Positions 1-6,125 of a stretch of DNA of 9,045 nucleotides are shown here, piece after piece. The DNA lies in NCBI GenBank assembly GCA_039796935.1, contig JBDKIV010000142.1, forward strand, positions 1-9,045. Direction: 5' to 3'. The notes under the pieces are model-generated. The model did not search any database. It was not told the origin of the DNA and saw only the letters and a list, made by a program, of their open reading frames with translations. The first letter of the stretch is position 1, and every line of letters begins with the position of its first letter. The translations under genes and the position numbers were made by a program. This DNA comes from VFMC01 sp039796935 (GTDB lineage: Bacteria; Actinomycetota; Acidimicrobiia; Acidimicrobiales; Ilumatobacteraceae).

Positions 1-1660
1 CTCACTCAGCCGCAACCGTGGGCCTCGGCCCCGGCTTCGGGCGGCCTCGTGCCGCTGACCATCTGGAGTGGAGCAGCCAACGCGAAGAGCGGGAACAACT
101 ACCTCGAGGCCGTGGCCCGCACGGCGGTGCCCGGCTCGGTGTACCAGGTCTCGACACCGACCAAGGCCCCCACCTCGGGCGTCTACACCGGTGTCGCCTG
201 GGTGAAGGGCAGCGCCACCCAGGCGGTGTCGCTGAAGCTGACGGCGCTCGACGCCAACGGCAACCCCATCGAGTTCCGTACCCGCGACTTCACCATCGAC
301 ACCACCTGGCAACGTCTGTGGGCGGAACTCCCGCTGACCACGGCGAACACCAAGTCGTTCAAGCTCGAGGTGGTGATCAAGGAAAAGGACAAGTTCGTCT
401 ACATCGACGACGCCGAGATCCACCAGATCGAGTACTGGGGCGGCAAGATCAACACCGTCGACGTCGTGCGTACCGACGCGAAGGGCGGCGAGACGGCGGC
501 CGTCGGCGGCGGGTTCCTGCGCATGACCACCGTCGGCGCCGACGGCGGCATCTGGGGCATGACGTCGGGCACCTTCAAGTCGGGCGGCACCTACACCCTC
601 GATGCCTACGTCAAGGTGCCGAGCGGCGCCAACGCAACGGGCAAGTTGCGCCTGAAGGGAACGCCTGCGGCTGGGGGTCAGAACGTCATCCTCGGTACGA
701 CGGCGTTCACCGCGACCACGTCGTGGAAGTACATCACGCTGCAGGTGACCACGACGCAGGACTTCAACGCCCTGGTGGTCGAGGTGATGCGTGACGGCAG
801 CGGCACGATCGACGTCGACCAGATCAATCTCATCCCCGAGACCGTGGTCCAGAACGACCCGTGGGTGGCAGGCAACGGCGCAACCACCGTCAGCGTGCTC
901 AACAAGCCGTCGCGCGCCTACGAGAGTTCGGGCGTGATGGTGCTGCAGGCGGGAACCTCGCCGGCGGTGGCCACCCACCTCATCGCCGAGACGAGTCCGA
1001 CGTCGGGCAAGACCTACGACATCGGGGCCTGGGTCCGCTCGTCGTCGGGTACGTCGATCAACGGCTCGCTCGAGATCTACACGCTCAACGGCGGCGGCAC
1101 GCAGGTCCAATCGTTCCCGGCCAACTTCACGGCGACCAGCACGTGGACGTACGTGACGCAGCGCGTCACCCTCACGCAGAACGCCACGACCATGCGGGCC
1201 CGCATCACGGCCAACAGCACGGCGGCGCTCGACGTCGACAACGTCACGGTCAGCCAGCCCGTGTGGACGTCGTTCGGCACCGTCACGCAGTCGCAGGTCG
1301 GTGACGAGATCAAGGCACAGTCGGGCAGCGGGTACCTCCGCATCACGAGCACCACCGGCAGCAACTCCGGCGTGCAGCTCGACACGGCCGGTGGCATGAA
1401 CAACGGCACCAATCAGGCCATCGAGGTCTGGGTCCGTTCGTCGAACGGCATGCCGGTCAACGGCCGACTGGTCGGCACCACGTCGGGTGGCAGCGGGGTC
1501 GACACGGCCACCCGCTCGTTCGTGGCCAACAGCGAGTGGCAGAAGGTGACCGTGGTCGTCCCGATCACGAACACCGGACGGAACTCGCTGCGCACCCAGG
1601 TGTACGTCGACACGGCCAACCGCGGTCTCGACATCGACAGCATGGTCAACGGCCAGTACC
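1..1660 (+). repeat. Four tandem protein-level repeats (jelly-roll modules) inside the first gene
   Basis: Corresponding aromatic residues fall at 199, 607, 1030 and 1429, giving periods of 408, 423 and 399 nt (136, 141 and 133 residues). Modules 3 and 4 are the most alike and share WVRSS at 1030 and 1429, with near-identical DNA there (tgggtccg[ct]tcgtcg). Modules 1 and 2 have diverged further. The pattern indicates old internal duplication with a more recent relation between modules 3 and 4. Module boundaries are approximate. Confidence 0.75.
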
Positions 1661-2895
1661 CGTTCAGCGAACCCGACGGTGTCACCACCGAACTGTCGAG
1701 CCCGAACAACGGCAAGTACGTCTACCTGTGGGACGACGCCTTCGGGATCCCGGGCGCCCACCTGTGGGCGATCAGTGCCGAGATCTCGCTGATCAACGGT
1801 GCACCCGGTCTCGGTATGGCGGCGACCATGTACCTCGACCCCACGAAGATGCCCGGCGTCATGACCGGCACCCAGTGGATCAAGGGCGACATGCTGATCA
1901 ACATCAGCCGAGCCGAGCCGTGCCTGTCGTTCGGGTTCGACGCCACCAACAAAGACAGTGGCGTCAAGATCGACGGCGGTGTGTTCACGACCAAGAAGTT
2001 CCAGGTCAACTTCGCACCGAAGGGTTGCGAGGTCGGCTCGTACGTGGTGCCACCCGGTTCCTCGATCGGCATCGACACCTCGCTCGGCAACGCCAACTTC
2101 CACCTGTTGCTCGAGACCACCCGCGACGACGACAACCTGCCGCAGTTCCACGGTGAGGTGTCGGTGTCCGACCTGGTCCTGGCCGGCACCACCTACAACA
2201 CGGTGGCGCTGACCGTCGACATCACGGCGACGTCACAGGCGACCTCCATGGTGGCCGACCTGACGCTGCCGATGGGCGAGTTCGACGCGAGCTACAACCT
2301 CGAGGCGAGCGCCGACGGCATCGTCGTCGCCGGCTCGGTCGCGGTGTCGGACTGGACGATGGTGGGTGGAACCTTCGACGTCGAGACCTTCAACTACAAC
2401 GTCTCGATGACCGTGCCCTTCGGTGCGGGGTCGTGCTCGAACTTCCAGTCGGGCATCGGCGGCAAGATGTCGATCGGTAGCAGGAACTACGACTTCGACG
2501 GCTCCATCCGCATGGAGTGCGGACAGCTCAAGATCCTGCAGTTCCACTACCTGTACTGGAAGGGCGGGACCAGCTTCGACTTCTACCTCAACTACGACGA
2601 TGCGAAGCGGACCCTGGCCGGTGGCCTGGCGTTCGACGTCGAGCGGAAGTACTCGTGGAAGTTCTTGGGCAAGCGCTACCGCCGTCACCCGCAGTTCGCC
2701 ATCAAGATGGACTTCTGGATGCCCATCGACAAGCCGAGCCAGGGTCGCCTCGACTTCTACGGCAAGGTGTCGGTGTCGGGCGGTGGCGGAGAGGTCAACT
2801 GCTCGTTCGGTAGTGGCGGCGCCGACGACGGCTGTTCGCTGTACGCCTACGTCAACGGGTTCTGGGGCAAGCGCGAGTACCGCAGCTCCTGGTGA
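1..2895 (+). CDS. Large, probably extracellular multi-module protein with four carbohydrate-binding-like repeats (5' end outside window)
   Basis: The frame is open from base 1, so the GTG at 49 is probably internal and the gene starts upstream; 964 residues are visible. Four modules of about 133-141 residues follow each other (about 1-430, 431-840, 841-1260, 1261-1660). Each has a Gly/Thr-rich strand, a W/Y-V-[KR] strand (W at 199, Y at 607, W at 1030, W at 1429), a T-x-W strand, and an ending like IDDAEI, IDVDQI, LDVDNV or LDIDSM. This matches the galactose-binding-like jelly roll of carbohydrate-binding modules (CBM_4_9 type). From about 1660 comes a beta-rich region of roughly 410 residues, rich in Tyr, Phe and Trp near its end, that I do not recognise. 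All six cysteines lie there. Low charge, many Ser/Thr/Gly and paired cysteines suggest export, but no signal peptide or anchor is visible. No catalytic domain is recognised; binding of surface or environmental glycans is inference. Confidence 0.85.
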   Translation, partial: LTQPQPWASAPASGGLVPLTIWSGAANAKSGNNYLEAVARTAVPGSVYQVSTPTKAPTSGVYTGVAWVKGSATQAVSLKLTALDANGNPIEFRTRDFTIDTTWQRLWAELPLTTANTKSFKLEVVIKEKDKFVYIDDAEIHQIEYWGGKINTVDVVRTDAKGGETAAVGGGFLRMTTVGADGGIWGMTSGTFKSGGTYTLDAYVKVPSGANATGKLRLKGTPAAGGQNVILGTTAFTATTSWKYITLQVTTTQDFNALVVEVMRDGSGTIDVDQINLIPETVVQNDPWVAGNGATTVSVLNKPSRAYESSGVMVLQAGTSPAVATHLIAETSPTSGKTYDIGAWVRSSSGTSINGSLEIYTLNGGGTQVQSFPANFTATSTWTYVTQRVTLTQNATTMRARITANSTAALDVDNVTVSQPVWTSFGTVTQSQVGDEIKAQSGSGYLRITSTTGSNSGVQLDTAGGMNNGTNQAIEVWVRSSNGMPVNGRLVGTTSGGSGVDTATRSFVANSEWQKVTVVVPITNTGRNSLRTQVYVDTANRGLDIDSMVNGQYPFSEPDGVTTELSSPNNGKYVYLWDDAFGIPGAHLWAISAEISLINGAPGLGMAATMYLDPTKMPGVMTGTQWIKGDMLINISRAEPCLSFGFDATNKDSGVKIDGGVFTTKKFQVNFAPKGCEVGSYVVPPGSSIGIDTSLGNANFHLLLETTRDDDNLPQFHGEVSVSDLVLAGTTYNTVALTVDITATSQATSMVADLTLPMGEFDASYNLEASADGIVVAGSVAVSDWTMVGGTFDVETFNYNVSMTVPFGAGSCSNFQSGIGGKMSIGSRNYDFDGSIRMECGQLKILQFHYLYWKGGTSFDFYLNYDDAKRTLAGGLAFDVERKYSWKFLGKRYRRHPQFAIKMDFWMPIDKPSQGRLDFYGKVSVSGGGGEVNCSFGSGGADDGCSLYAYVNGFWGKREYRSSW

Positions 2896-2904
2896 TCGCC
2901 CGGC

Positions 2905-2949
2905 GCGACGGTCTGGTGTGGTGAGCCCTTCCCCACACCAGACCGTCGC
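2905..2949 (+). terminator. Strong hairpin, probable rho-independent-type terminator without T-tract
   Basis: A perfect 17-bp inverted repeat (2905-2921 with 2933-2949; left arm GCGACGGTCTGGTGTGG) encloses an 11-nt loop, beginning 9 bases after the stop of the secreted-protein gene. It is followed by TAGCATTCTG, not a run of T. U-less hairpin terminators are commonly proposed in high-GC actinobacteria. Its place between a gene end and a gene with its own strong ribosome site fits termination. The hairpin could also protect the 3' end of the upstream mRNA. Confidence 0.75.
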
Positions 2950-2994
2950 TAGCATTCTGACGACGCACGCTGTCCGGCGGCGTGGCCGCAACCC

Positions 2995-3002
2995 GAAGGA
3001 GA
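2995..3002 (+). promoter_or_regulatory. Strong Shine-Dalgarno site of the amidohydrolase gene
   Basis: GAAGGAGA lies 7 nt before the GTG at 3010. It is the best ribosome site in the window and fixes that start. It implies a leadered transcript, in contrast to the ferredoxin and TIM-barrel genes further on. Confidence 0.8.
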
Positions 3003-3009
3003 CCCGACC

Positions 3010-4386
3010 GTGACGGCTCTCACCGAGACCAGTCCCATCTTGATCGTGGGCGGAACGTTGATCGACGGTCACGGGGGCGCCCCTCGGCCGGCCACCGACG
3101 TCCTGGTCCACGGCGACCAGATCGTCGCCGTGGGCGCCGAGGCGGCAGCGGCGGCAGCGGCGGCGGCAACGCCGGGCGCTGCAGGCACGCTCATCACCAT
3201 CGACGCCACCGGCCGTATGGTGATGCCCGGCCTCATCGATGCGCACTGTCACTGCACCTTCGACGACGTCCAGTCCAACGATGAGCTCTTCTTCCATCGC
3301 CCTCCCGTACTTGCCGGGCTGGTCACCGCGTTCAACCTCCCCAAACTGCTCCGTGCCGGAGTCACGTCGTTCCTCGACCCCGACACCGTGCACGGGATCG
3401 GACCGCAGGTCCGCGACGCACTCGCCGCTGGCGTGTTCGAGGGGCCGCGGATGGCAACCGGCGTGCAAGCGCTGCTCACCTCGGTCGGGGGCACCGCAGG
3501 GCGATTGATCCCCGACGAGGGAACCGTCGGCTACGCCGCGATCACCAACACCATCGACGAGATGGTCACGACGACGCGTCGCCAGATCAAGTGGGGTGCC
3601 GACTGGATCAAGATCCACGCCACCGGCTCCATCCCGACCCACCAGGGTGAGCTCCAGGTCTGGACGCTCGACGAGATGAAGGCCGTGTGCGACACCGCCC
3701 ATGCGCTCGGTGTTCCCGTGACGGCGCACTGCCGCAACGCCGCGTCCACTCGCGACGCAGCGCTGGCCGGTGTCGACCTCATCCTTCACGCCTCGTTCAT
3801 CGATGCCGAGGCGCTCGAAGCCGTCGTCGAGTCGGGCGCGGCGATCTGCCCGACCTTCACCTTCCTCGCCAATCTCGCCGACTACGGCGATGCCGTCGGT
3901 GCCAGCCGGGGCATGACGAGCGTGTTCCGTGGCGAGATCATGGCCACGGCGGCGGTGCTGCGCGAGGCCTTCGATGCCGGGGTTCCCATCCTGTGCGGGT
4001 CCGAGAGCGGCTTCGCGCTGACACCGTACGGACACTGGCACGCGCGTGAGATGGAGGTCCTCGTCGAGGCCCTCGGCCTCACCCCGCTCGAAGCGATCAC
4101 GTGCGCCACCAAGAACAACGCGAAGGCCATGCGGATGGAAGGCCAGCTCGGTGTGATCGCTCCCGGGTATCGGGCCGACGTGCTCGTCGTCGACGGCGAC
4201 CCGTCGGTCGACGTGACCGTGCTGCAGGATCGCTCGAACCTCCGCGCCGTGATCTCGCGTGGCCGTCAGGTCGACCTCGACCGGCCGTGGCCCGAGCGTG
4301 GCCGGATCGCCGGCGAGAAGGTCGGGAACTGGGCCGCAGAAGTCCTCACCTGGGAGCGAGCCCAAGACGTTCGCGCGGCCACATGA
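3010..4386 (+). CDS. Metal-dependent amidohydrolase (imidazolonepropionase/prolidase-like, COG1228 type)
   Basis: A 458-residue cytosolic TIM-barrel hydrolase with the usual beta-sandwich made from both ends of the chain. It starts at a GTG 7 nt after a strong Shine-Dalgarno. Visible family landmarks: N-terminal LIVGGTLIDG (11-20); metal motif DAHCH with H79 and H81; K201 in WIKIHATG, the likely bridging (carbamylated) lysine; H240 in TAHCRN; H260 in LILHAS; and C-terminal GVIAPGYRADVLVVDGDP (381-398). Where relatives have G-T-D-S-G, this protein has G-S-E-S-G (E332), followed by TPYGHWHARE. Such enzymes hydrolyse C-N or C-O bonds of cyclic amides, ureas, dipeptides or organic esters; the substrate here is unknown. 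Residues 45-53 are nine alanines in a row, in a loop of the beta-sandwich. Its stop overlaps the start of the next gene (ATGA), so the two are one operon and may act on the same compound. Confidence 0.9.
   Translation: MTALTETSPILIVGGTLIDGHGGAPRPATDVLVHGDQIVAVGAEAAAAAAAAATPGAAGTLITIDATGRMVMPGLIDAHCHCTFDDVQSNDELFFHRPPVLAGLVTAFNLPKLLRAGVTSFLDPDTVHGIGPQVRDALAAGVFEGPRMATGVQALLTSVGGTAGRLIPDEGTVGYAAITNTIDEMVTTTRRQIKWGADWIKIHATGSIPTHQGELQVWTLDEMKAVCDTAHALGVPVTAHCRNAASTRDAALAGVDLILHASFIDAEALEAVVESGAAICPTFTFLANLADYGDAVGASRGMTSVFRGEIMATAAVLREAFDAGVPILCGSESGFALTPYGHWHAREMEVLVEALGLTPLEAITCATKNNAKAMRMEGQLGVIAPGYRADVLVVDGDPSVDVTVLQDRSNLRAVISRGRQVDLDRPWPERGRIAGEKVGNWAAEVLTWERAQDVRAAT
3142..3168 (+). repeat. 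GCG/GCA triplet run coding for nine alanines
   Basis: A run of GCG, GCA and GCC-like triplets codes for Ala45-Ala53 of the amidohydrolase. It lies between the first beta-sandwich strands and the VMPGLIDAH strand, a region where length usually varies. Short triplet runs like this can change length by slippage in steps of one residue without breaking the frame. Confidence 0.7.
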
Positions 4387-5096
4387 CCGCCGGGACGAGC
4401 GGGCGCGGGCAGGTGCTCGTCACCGGCGCAGCGTCGGGGATCGGCGCAGCCTGCTGTGAGGTGCTGACCCGCGAGGGGTGGGAGGTCGTCCCCACCGATC
4501 TCCGTGGCCGAGGAGTGATCGATCTCGACGTCACCGACGAGGCGGCCTGGGACGACGTGATCGCACGGGTCGGCCCGCTTCGCGGCCTGGTCACGTGCGC
4601 AGGCATCCGGACCCGGTCGAGCATCGTCGCCACGAGCCTCGACGAGTGGGAGCGGCACCTGCGCGTCAACCTGACCGGCACGTGGTTGGCGATCAGGGCG
4701 TTCCTCCGCCAGGTCGATGCGGGCGACGCGGCGCAGCCGTCGGCGATCGTCACGATCGCCTCGGTGAACGCGTCGCTGGCGGTTCCCGATCAGGCCCACT
4801 ACGTGGCGTCGAAGGGCGGCATCGTGGCGCTCACCAGAGCCGCTGCACTGGAAGGCGCCCCGCTCGGTGTGCGCGCCAACGCGATTGCGCCGGGGCCGAT
4901 CCGGACCCCGATGGCCGCCGAACGTCTCGACGATCCGGCGCAGGTCCGCTGGCTGACCGGGCGGGTACCACTCGGCCGTGTCGGTGAGGCGGTCGAGATC
5001 GGCGAGCTCGCCGAGTTCTTGCTGTCCGATCGTGCCTCGTACATCAACGGCGAGGTCGTGTACGCCGACGGGGGCTGGGCGGCCAACGCCGTCTGA
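4383..5096 (+). CDS. Short-chain dehydrogenase/reductase (classical SDR)
   Basis: A 237-residue NAD(P)-dependent oxidoreductase of usual SDR length. The ATG at 4383 overlaps the amidohydrolase stop (ATGA), implying translational coupling; no separate Shine-Dalgarno is evident. Rossmann motif TGAASGIG is at 14-21. D39 at the end of strand beta-2 favours NAD(H) over NADP(H). The usual NNAG is TCAG here (71-74). The catalytic set is complete: N96, S127, Y140 and K144. The C-terminus has the family ending ASYINGEVVYADGGWAAN. It probably interconverts an alcohol and a ketone on the substrate or product of the amidohydrolase; the substrate is not known. It is about a quarter to a third identical by eye to the SDR at 5145-5876, and the two could be ancient paralogues with different substrates. 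Confidence 0.92.
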   Translation: MTAGTSGRGQVLVTGAASGIGAACCEVLTREGWEVVPTDLRGRGVIDLDVTDEAAWDDVIARVGPLRGLVTCAGIRTRSSIVATSLDEWERHLRVNLTGTWLAIRAFLRQVDAGDAAQPSAIVTIASVNASLAVPDQAHYVASKGGIVALTRAAALEGAPLGVRANAIAPGPIRTPMAAERLDDPAQVRWLTGRVPLGRVGEAVEIGELAEFLLSDRASYINGEVVYADGGWAANAV

Positions 5097-5099
5097 GCG

Positions 5100-5140
5100 G
5101 GCCGGTGTCGTCCTCGGCCGGTGTTCTCCTCGGCCGGCGT
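5100..5140. repeat. 16-bp tandem repeat (about 2.5 copies) in the convergent gap between two SDR genes
   Basis: Units GGCCGGTGTCGTCCTC (5100-5115) and GGCCGGTGTTCTCCTC (5116-5131) differ at one base, and a third copy begins GGCCGGCGT (5132). CGGCCG at 5115 and 5131 is self-complementary, so a 6-bp stem with a 10-nt loop can form on either strand. The gap separates convergent genes, so a weak bidirectional terminator is possible. Confidence 0.5.
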
Positions 5141-5144
5141 GCCG

Positions 5145-5876
5145 TCAGTCGTCGTGTGGCCCGGGAACACCCGCAGGACGCGGCAGCAGCGTCATCAACG
5201 CCTGGCTGAGCCCCCCGTCGACATAGAGCACCTGACCGTTCACATAGGCAGCGTCGGGTGAGGTCAGGAACGACACGACGCCCGCGATGTCCGCGCTCGA
5301 ACCGAGCCGCTTCAGAGGCACCGCTCCGGCCCGGACCGCGCGCACCGACTCGTCGTCGTACACCGTCCCGGTACCGGGGGTCGGCACGAGACCCGGCCCG
5401 ACCGCGTTGGCGCGTACGCCGCGCGGCCCCCATTCGAGTGCCGTCTGGCGAGTGAGGGCGAGGACGCCGCTCTTCGACGCCGAGTAGGCCCCGACGCTCG
5501 GATTGGCGGCGGCTGCCGCGATCGACACGATGTTGACGATGCAACCGTGCCCGGTGGCGAGCATGCTCGAACCGAATGCCTGCGTGCAGTGGAAGGTGCC
5601 CCCGAGGTTCACCTGCATCACACGGTCGAAGTCGTCGGGGTCGACGTCCTCGAGCGCGCCGAAGCGCCAGATGCCCGCATTGTTGACGAGCACCTCGACC
5701 GGGCCGAGTCCGCCGGCCACCGCATCGACGGCGCGGCGGTCCGACACGTCGCACGCGATGACGTCGTCACCGGGTTCGGTGTCGAGTCGCACCACGTCGA
5801 ACCCGTCGGTGGCGAGCCGGGCGGCGATCGCCGCTCCGAGGCCTCGTGCTGCCCCCGTGACCACTGCGAGTCCCAT
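5145..5876 (-). CDS. Short-chain dehydrogenase/reductase (classical SDR)
   Basis: A 243-residue SDR on the minus strand. I chose the ATG at 5876 over an in-frame ATG at 5903 because AGGAGAGGG lies 7 nt before it and because GLAVVTGAARG is the normal SDR beginning; the longer form would overlap the ferredoxin start. Motifs: TGAARGLG (7-14); D32 after strand beta-2 (VVRLD), suggesting NAD(H); NNAG (65-68); N90; S118; Y131 and K135 (YSASK); and a family C-terminal YVNGQVLYVDGG. All catalytic residues are present. After the SDR fold comes a proline-rich tail (LPRPAGVPGPHDD). It is divergent from the ferredoxin with 17 bp between start codons, and convergent with the upstream SDR. Oxidation of an alcohol made by the nearby P450 is a reasonable but unproven role. 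Confidence 0.92.
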   Translation of the reverse strand: MGLAVVTGAARGLGAAIAARLATDGFDVVRLDTEPGDDVIACDVSDRRAVDAVAGGLGPVEVLVNNAGIWRFGALEDVDPDDFDRVMQVNLGGTFHCTQAFGSSMLATGHGCIVNIVSIAAAAANPSVGAYSASKSGVLALTRQTALEWGPRGVRANAVGPGLVPTPGTGTVYDDESVRAVRAGAVPLKRLGSSADIAGVVSFLTSPDAAYVNGQVLYVDGGLSQALMTLLPRPAGVPGPHDD

Positions 5877-5881
5877 GCCGT

Positions 5882-5887
5882 TACCCT
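5882..5887 (+). promoter_or_regulatory. Candidate -10 element of a leaderless ferredoxin transcript
   Basis: TACCCT fits the actinobacterial TANNNT -10 motif and stands exactly 6 nt before the GTG at 5894. That would place the transcription start at or next to the start codon. No purine-rich ribosome site precedes this GTG, as expected for a leaderless mRNA. GTGACC at 5857-5862 is a weak -35 candidate with a long 19-nt spacer. Confidence 0.5.
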
Positions 5888-5892
5888 CTCCT
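5884..5892 (-). promoter_or_regulatory. Shine-Dalgarno site deciding the start of the minus-strand SDR
   Basis: On the minus strand AGGAGAGGG lies 7 nt before the ATG at 5876 and supports that start over the ATG at 5903. The same bases, read on the plus strand, contain four of the six bases of the ferredoxin -10 element at 5882-5887. Confidence 0.7.
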
Positions 5893-5893
5893 C

Positions 5894-6112
5894 GTGAGCG
5901 CATTGCAGGTGTGGATCGATCGTGAGGAGTGCGTCAGCGCTGGGCGCTGCATCTCCTCGGCTCCCGGTTTCTTCGTGTTCGATGCCGACGAGTTGGCTGC
6001 GGTCGACTCCTCGGGCGATCGCCCCGACGACGACGCGTTGCTGCGGATCGCACGCCAGTGCCCCAACGGGGCGATCCGACTCTCGCGTGACGGCGTCGAC
6101 GTCGAACTCTGA
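5894..6112 (+). CDS. Small three-cysteine ferredoxin, P450-partner type
   Basis: A 72-residue iron-sulphur protein. Cluster ligands are C13, C19 and C56, the last in the family motif QCPNGAI. The position that would hold the second cysteine of a 4Fe-4S ferredoxin (16) is Ala, so a [3Fe-4S] cluster, or a 4Fe cluster with a non-cysteine ligand, is expected. Ferredoxins of this length and pattern (CxxxxxC...CP) are the usual electron donors to soluble actinobacterial cytochromes P450, and a P450 is coded on the opposite strand at 7933-9045. Start: the GTG at 5894 is preceded by a TANNNT element and no ribosome site. A GTG at 5909, giving a protein beginning MWIDRE, is an alternative. The many Asp/Glu residues make it strongly acidic, as is normal for an electron carrier. 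No ferredoxin reductase is in the window. Confidence 0.92.
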   Translation: MSALQVWIDREECVSAGRCISSAPGFFVFDADELAAVDSSGDRPDDDALLRIARQCPNGAIRLSRDGVDVEL

Positions 6113-6125
6113 GCCGTCGTTCGTC

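Noticed and set aside
49..51. GTG at 49 as the real start of the secreted-protein gene
   Set aside because: The frame is open to base 1, there is no ribosome site or signal peptide, and it would cut into the first jelly-roll module.
2950..2955. TAGCAT as a -10 element for the amidohydrolase operon
   Set aside because: It fits TANNNT, but the upstream -35 region would fall within the hairpin loop and arm with no match. Too weak to list as a promoter.
2233..4365. A 710-codon open frame on the minus strand
   Set aside because: It runs antisense through the end of the secreted-protein gene, the hairpin and nearly the whole amidohydrolase gene. Its translation is low-complexity, rich in Arg, Gly, His and Asp, without any family motif. 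This is a frame shadow of high-GC coding DNA.
5901..5903. ATG at 5903 as start of the minus-strand SDR
   Set aside because: It would add an atypical MRSRGEGNG leader and overlap the ferredoxin gene; AGGAGAGGG sits correctly for the ATG at 5876.
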